Source: CALOFP01 sp942492635
GTDB lineage: Bacteria; UBP6; UBA1177; CALOFP01
Reading direction: 5' to 3'
Length of the DNA: 64,000 nt
NCBI GenBank assembly: GCA_942492635.1
Contig: CALOFP010000001.1
Coordinates: 939,446 to 1,003,445, forward strand
How positions within the stretch are numbered: position 1 is the first letter of the stretch; each line of letters opens with the position of its first letter. The notes under the pieces are model-generated. The model ran no database searches, was not told the origin of the DNA, and worked only from the letters and a program-made list of their open reading frames with translations. The translations under genes and the position numbers were made by a program. Below are positions 51,819-64,000 of this stretch, one piece after another.

Positions 51819-51906
51819 TGGTGCAGAAGGGGGGAGTCGAACCCCCACAGCCGCATTGGCCACAAGATCCTTAGTCTTGCGTGTCTACCAATTCCACCAC
51901 TTCTGC
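51819..51906 (-). tRNA. tRNA-Leu with anticodon AAG
   Basis: An 88-nt tRNA with encoded CCA. The acceptor stem is GCAGAAG/CTTCTGC. The anticodon stem CAAGA/TCTTG closes the loop CTAAGGA, so the anticodon is AAG (51870-51872), reading CTT. A long variable arm fits leucine, and the T arm is GGGGG TTCGACT CCCCC. It lies 20 bases after the 5S gene of rRNA operon A and is probably cotranscribed. A first-position A in a leucine anticodon is unusual in bacteria. Confidence 0.9.
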
Positions 51907-51926
51907 ACCAGCAAAAAATCTTTAAA

Positions 51927-52039
51927 GAGGCGACGACCTACTTTCCCACACCCACTGAGTGCAGTATCATCGGCGCTGGAGCGTTTCACTTCTGAGTTCG
52001 GGATGGGTTCAGGTGGTTCCACTCCGCTATCGTCACCTC
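51927..52039 (-). rRNA. rrf: 5S rRNA, operon A
   Basis: A 113-nt gene closed by the terminal stem GAGGTGACG/CGTCGCCTC, with the conserved internal segments CCTGAACCCATCCCGAACTC and GCGCCGATGATACTGC. It follows the 23S gene in the usual order. No terminator lies between it and tRNA-Leu. Confidence 0.95.
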
Positions 52040-52066
52040 AAATCTTCGGGAGTCAACAATACTCCC

Positions 52067-52081
52067 AACTCTAGTCTTGAA
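52067..52081 (-). repeat. 23S processing stem, 3' arm, operon A
   Basis: This 15-base segment is the exact reverse complement of 55034-55048 at the other end of the 23S gene. The flanking bases extend the pairing with mismatches. Such stems are the RNase III sites that release pre-23S. Operon B has the same pair at 57676-57690 and 60643-60657. Confidence 0.85.
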
Positions 52082-52094
52082 TCAGTAAAGGACA

Positions 52095-55018
<2,924 letters not shown>

Positions 55019-55098
55019 GTGTCGTTTACCTTTTTCAAGACTAGAGTTGGTCTCATTGCCAACTTCCCGTCGTTCAAATTTAAAAAGAACAAAAATCA

Positions 55099-55213
<115 letters not shown>

Positions 55214-55219
55214 GAGACC

Positions 55220-55246
55220 ACTCAAAACTAAGCAGCAACAAAAGAA
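55220..55246 (-). repeat. 16S processing stem, 3' arm, operon A
   Basis: This 27-base segment is nearly complementary (about four differences, mostly allowing G-U pairs) to 56858-56884 upstream of the 16S gene. The two arms enclose pre-16S for RNase III. Operon B has the same at 60714-60740 and 62351-62377. Confidence 0.8.
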
Positions 55247-55253
55247 TCTCTTG

Positions 55254-56799
<1,546 letters not shown>

Positions 56800-56913
56800 A
56801 ATCCTAGTCACGTTTTTATCATTGAAATCCTTGCGGATTTCAGTGCGTTTTTTTTATTTCTTTTGCTGCTGCTCAGTTTTCAATGACCTCGCCTCTCTCC
56901 GAAGCGCTCGACT

Positions 56914-56942
56914 AATATAGCTATCCGACTATCCAATGTCAA
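56914..56942 (-). promoter_or_regulatory. rRNA operon A promoter
   Basis: Minus-strand TTGACA (56937-56942) and TATATT (56914-56919) with a 17-bp spacer. An A-rich tract lies just upstream, as in UP elements. It drives the 16S gene that begins about 115 bases downstream. In the leader an 8-bp hairpin (TGAAATCC/GGATTTCA) lies at about 56823-56842. Confidence 0.8.
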
Positions 56943-57535
56943 CTCTTTTTTTAGCTTTTTTTGCTTTTATCGTCACTCCTTTGTTTTAATTAACTTTTTC
57001 TCCACAACATCTTCTTTATCTAATAGCCTACGATTCCCTTTCGTCAGATACATCCAACGAAAGCTATTGTTTGATTCTCTACTTCCACACCTATACATAT
57101 AAAACCCTATTATAAAATACCTTCTCTTCACACTCTCACCTTAATGCTTCATTTGGATTTCACTAATTCTTTCTATTGATTTTATAGCCTGATACGATTT
57201 AAAGGATTCGATATTCTATGCTCAATGATTTTTCTTCATCACCAATTTGTACTTTACCCTTCATAAATCTGCAGATCTTTTTTTGAAAACAAAGTCAGAC
57301 TGAATATTCTCAGCAGACATCTATGGATTTTAAATAGTTAAAAAACAGTAGCTATCTGTTGAAATATTTTTTTACCTAAAATTTTCTTCTCGTTCAAACC
57401 ACTACCTAATATATAAGGATTACCGATTTCCGCATATATTTATTGAATCTGGACAGAAGGTCATGGCTCGGAGTCGAAGAAGATCCGGAGCCTCCCGAAA
57501 CGACAAAAACCCCCGAAAGGGGGTTAAATATAGAA
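56943..57535. other. Spacer between rRNA operons B and A
   Basis: About 590 bases with no gene. It holds upstream sequence of promoter A and the terminator of operon B at 57505-57525. The same spacer recurs almost unchanged at 62436-63029, apart from a few differences beside the promoter. Confidence 0.75.
57505..57525 (-). terminator. Terminator of rRNA operon B
   Basis: AACCCCC (57508-57514) pairs with GGGGGTT (57519-57525) around GAAA; on the minus strand it is followed by TTTTTG. It lies 11 bases after the 5S gene. The copy for operon C is at 62999-63019. Operon A lacks it and has tRNA-Leu in that place. Confidence 0.9.
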
Positions 57536-57648
57536 GAGGCGACGACCTACTTTCCCACACCCACTGAGTGCAGTATCATCGGCGCTGGAGCGTTTCACTT
57601 CTGAGTTCGGGATGGGTTCAGGTGGTTCCACTCCGCTATCGTCACCTC
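57536..57648 (-). rRNA. rrf: 5S rRNA, operon B
   Basis: Identical by eye to the 5S gene at 51927-52039. It is followed by the terminator at 57505-57525. Confidence 0.95.
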
Positions 57649-57703
57649 AAATCTTCGGGAGTCAACAATACTCCCAACTCTAGTCTTGAATCAGTAAAGG
57701 ACA

Positions 57704-60627
<2,924 letters not shown>

Positions 60628-60747
60628 GTGTCGTTTACCTTTTTCAAGACTAGAGTTGGTCTCATTGCCAACTTCCCGTCGTTCAAATTTAAAAAGAACA
60701 GAGTGATCAGGTCACTCAAAACTAAGCAGCAACAAAAGAATCTCTTG
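60628..60747 (-). other. 16S-23S spacer of operon B, without tRNA
   Basis: This spacer is 115 bases shorter than that of operon A. Where A has the chimeric tRNA segment, B has only GAGTGA TCAGG TCACTC, a small hairpin at about 60701-60717. Both processing arms are kept. Confidence 0.85.
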
Positions 60748-62293
<1,546 letters not shown>

Positions 62294-62406
62294 AATCCTA
62301 GTCACGTTTTTATCATTGAAATCCTTGCGGATTTCAGTGCGTTTTTTTATTTCTTTTGCTGCTGCTCAGTTTTCAATGACCTCGCCTCTCTCCGAAGCGC
62401 TCGACT

Positions 62407-62435
62407 AATATAGCTATCCGACTATTCAAAGTCAA
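62407..62435 (-). promoter_or_regulatory. rRNA operon B promoter
   Basis: Minus-strand TTGACT (62430-62435) and TATATT (62407-62412), 17-bp spacer. It differs from operon A in the last base of the -35 element, and several further differences cluster just upstream and in the spacer. Confidence 0.75.
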
Positions 62436-62998
62436 CTCTTTTTTTAGCTTTTTTCACTATTTATCGTCACTCCTTTGTTTTAATTAACTTTTTCTCCACA
62501 ACATCTTCTTTATCTAATAGCCTACGATTCCCTTTCGTCAGATACATCCAACGAAAGCTATTGTTTGATTCTCTACTTCCACACCTATACATATAAAACC
62601 CTATTATAAAATACCTTCTCTTCACACTCTCACCTTAATGCTTCATTTGGATTTCACTAATTCTTTCTATTGATTTTATAGCCTGATACGATTTAAAGGA
62701 TTCGATATTCTATGCTCAATGATTTTTCTTCATCACCAATTTGTACTTTACCCTTCATAAATCTGCAGATCTTTTTTTGAAAACAAAGTCAGACTGAATA
62801 TTCTCAGCAGACATCTATGGATTTTAAATAGTTAAAAAACAGTAGCTATCTGTTGAAATATTTTTTTACCTAAAATTTTCTTCTCGTTCAAACCACTACC
62901 TAATATATAAGGATTACCGATTTCCGCATATATTTATTGAATCTGGACAGAAGGTCATGGCTCGGAGTCGAAGAAGATCCGGAGCCTCCCGAAACGAC

Positions 62999-63019
62999 AA
63001 AAACCCCCGAAAGGGGGTT
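62999..63019 (-). terminator. Terminator of rRNA operon C
   Basis: Same perfect hairpin with GAAA loop and following T run as at 57505-57525. Confidence 0.9.
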
Positions 63020-63029
63020 AAATATAGAA

Positions 63030-63142
63030 GAGGCGACGACCTACTTTCCCACACCCACTGAGTGCAGTATCATCGGCGCTGGAGCGTTTCACTTCTGAGT
63101 TCGGGATGGGTTCAGGTGGTTCCACTCCGCTATCGTCACCTC
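63030..63142 (-). rRNA. rrf: 5S rRNA, operon C
   Basis: Third copy, identical by eye to the other two. Confidence 0.95.
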
Positions 63143-63197
63143 AAATCTTCGGGAGTCAACAATACTCCCAACTCTAGTCTTGAATCAGTAAAGGACA

Positions 63198-64000
<803 letters not shown>

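Overview
The window looks like part of a bacterial chromosome from a Gram-negative, deltaproteobacterium-like (possibly Myxococcota-like) lineage. The grounds are several outer-membrane beta-barrels and lipoproteins, a seven-gene cluster that resembles the myxobacterial Glt/Agl envelope machinery (AgmX/PglI-type TonB-like protein, three TPR proteins, two barrels), and Cys-rich lipoproteins. The organism is not identified here; the 16S gene in the window would settle it. Coding density is high, Shine-Dalgarno sites are mostly GGAGG-like, and many promoters fit a sigma70 pattern with a 16-17 bp spacer.

Layout. 1-2763: 3' part of mfd. 3047-3394: small lipoprotein. 3.6-6.0 kb: an IS91-like element with a tyrosine recombinase translationally coupled to an HUH transposase, flanked by hairpins. 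6.5-7.8 kb: speD-like gene and speE. 8.1-16.3 kb: universal stress protein, cyclophilin, an unusual NAD-binding/chemoreceptor-tip fusion, pta, a GT-C membrane protein, an outer-membrane barrel, an ArsC/Spx-like protein and a DUF2333-like protein. 16.3-21 kb: remnant of a four-helix-bundle gene, a large metzincin lipoprotein, an AraC regulator and a DUF3592 protein. 21.1-27.0 kb: a minus-strand membrane cassette (membrane aminopropyltransferase-like protein, two CPBP proteases, DUF350 protein, secreted coiled-coil protein). 27.7-32.7 kb: an operon of rubrerythrin, a 58-residue winged-helix protein, nrdA, nrdB and a ZIP transporter behind a Fur/PerR-like palindrome. 33-36.6 kb: YdjM-like, DUF4178-like, TelA and XpaC-like genes. 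36.7-41.1 kb: rhomboid protease (apparently leaderless), Cys-rich lipoprotein, thiH, thiG, nadA, nfu. 41.2-50.8 kb: Glt-like cluster. 50.8-51.8 kb: about 1 kb without a recognisable gene. 51.8-64.0 kb: tRNA-Leu(AAG), two complete tandem rRNA operons and the start of a third, all on the minus strand.

How the genes fit together. The iron-sulfur and redox genes cluster sensibly: nfu sits beside nadA, a [4Fe-4S] enzyme, and reverse rubrerythrin sits with a di-iron ribonucleotide reductase and a metal importer under one metalloregulator-type operator. The SpeE-like/DUF350 cassette and the TelA/DUF4178 cassette, 7 kb apart, look like two halves of a membrane-stress system. The best candidates for under-described biology are the Glt-like machine, the split membrane-stress system with its two CPBP inserts, the SpeD homologue with changed catalytic positions, and the NAD-binding/chemoreceptor fusion.
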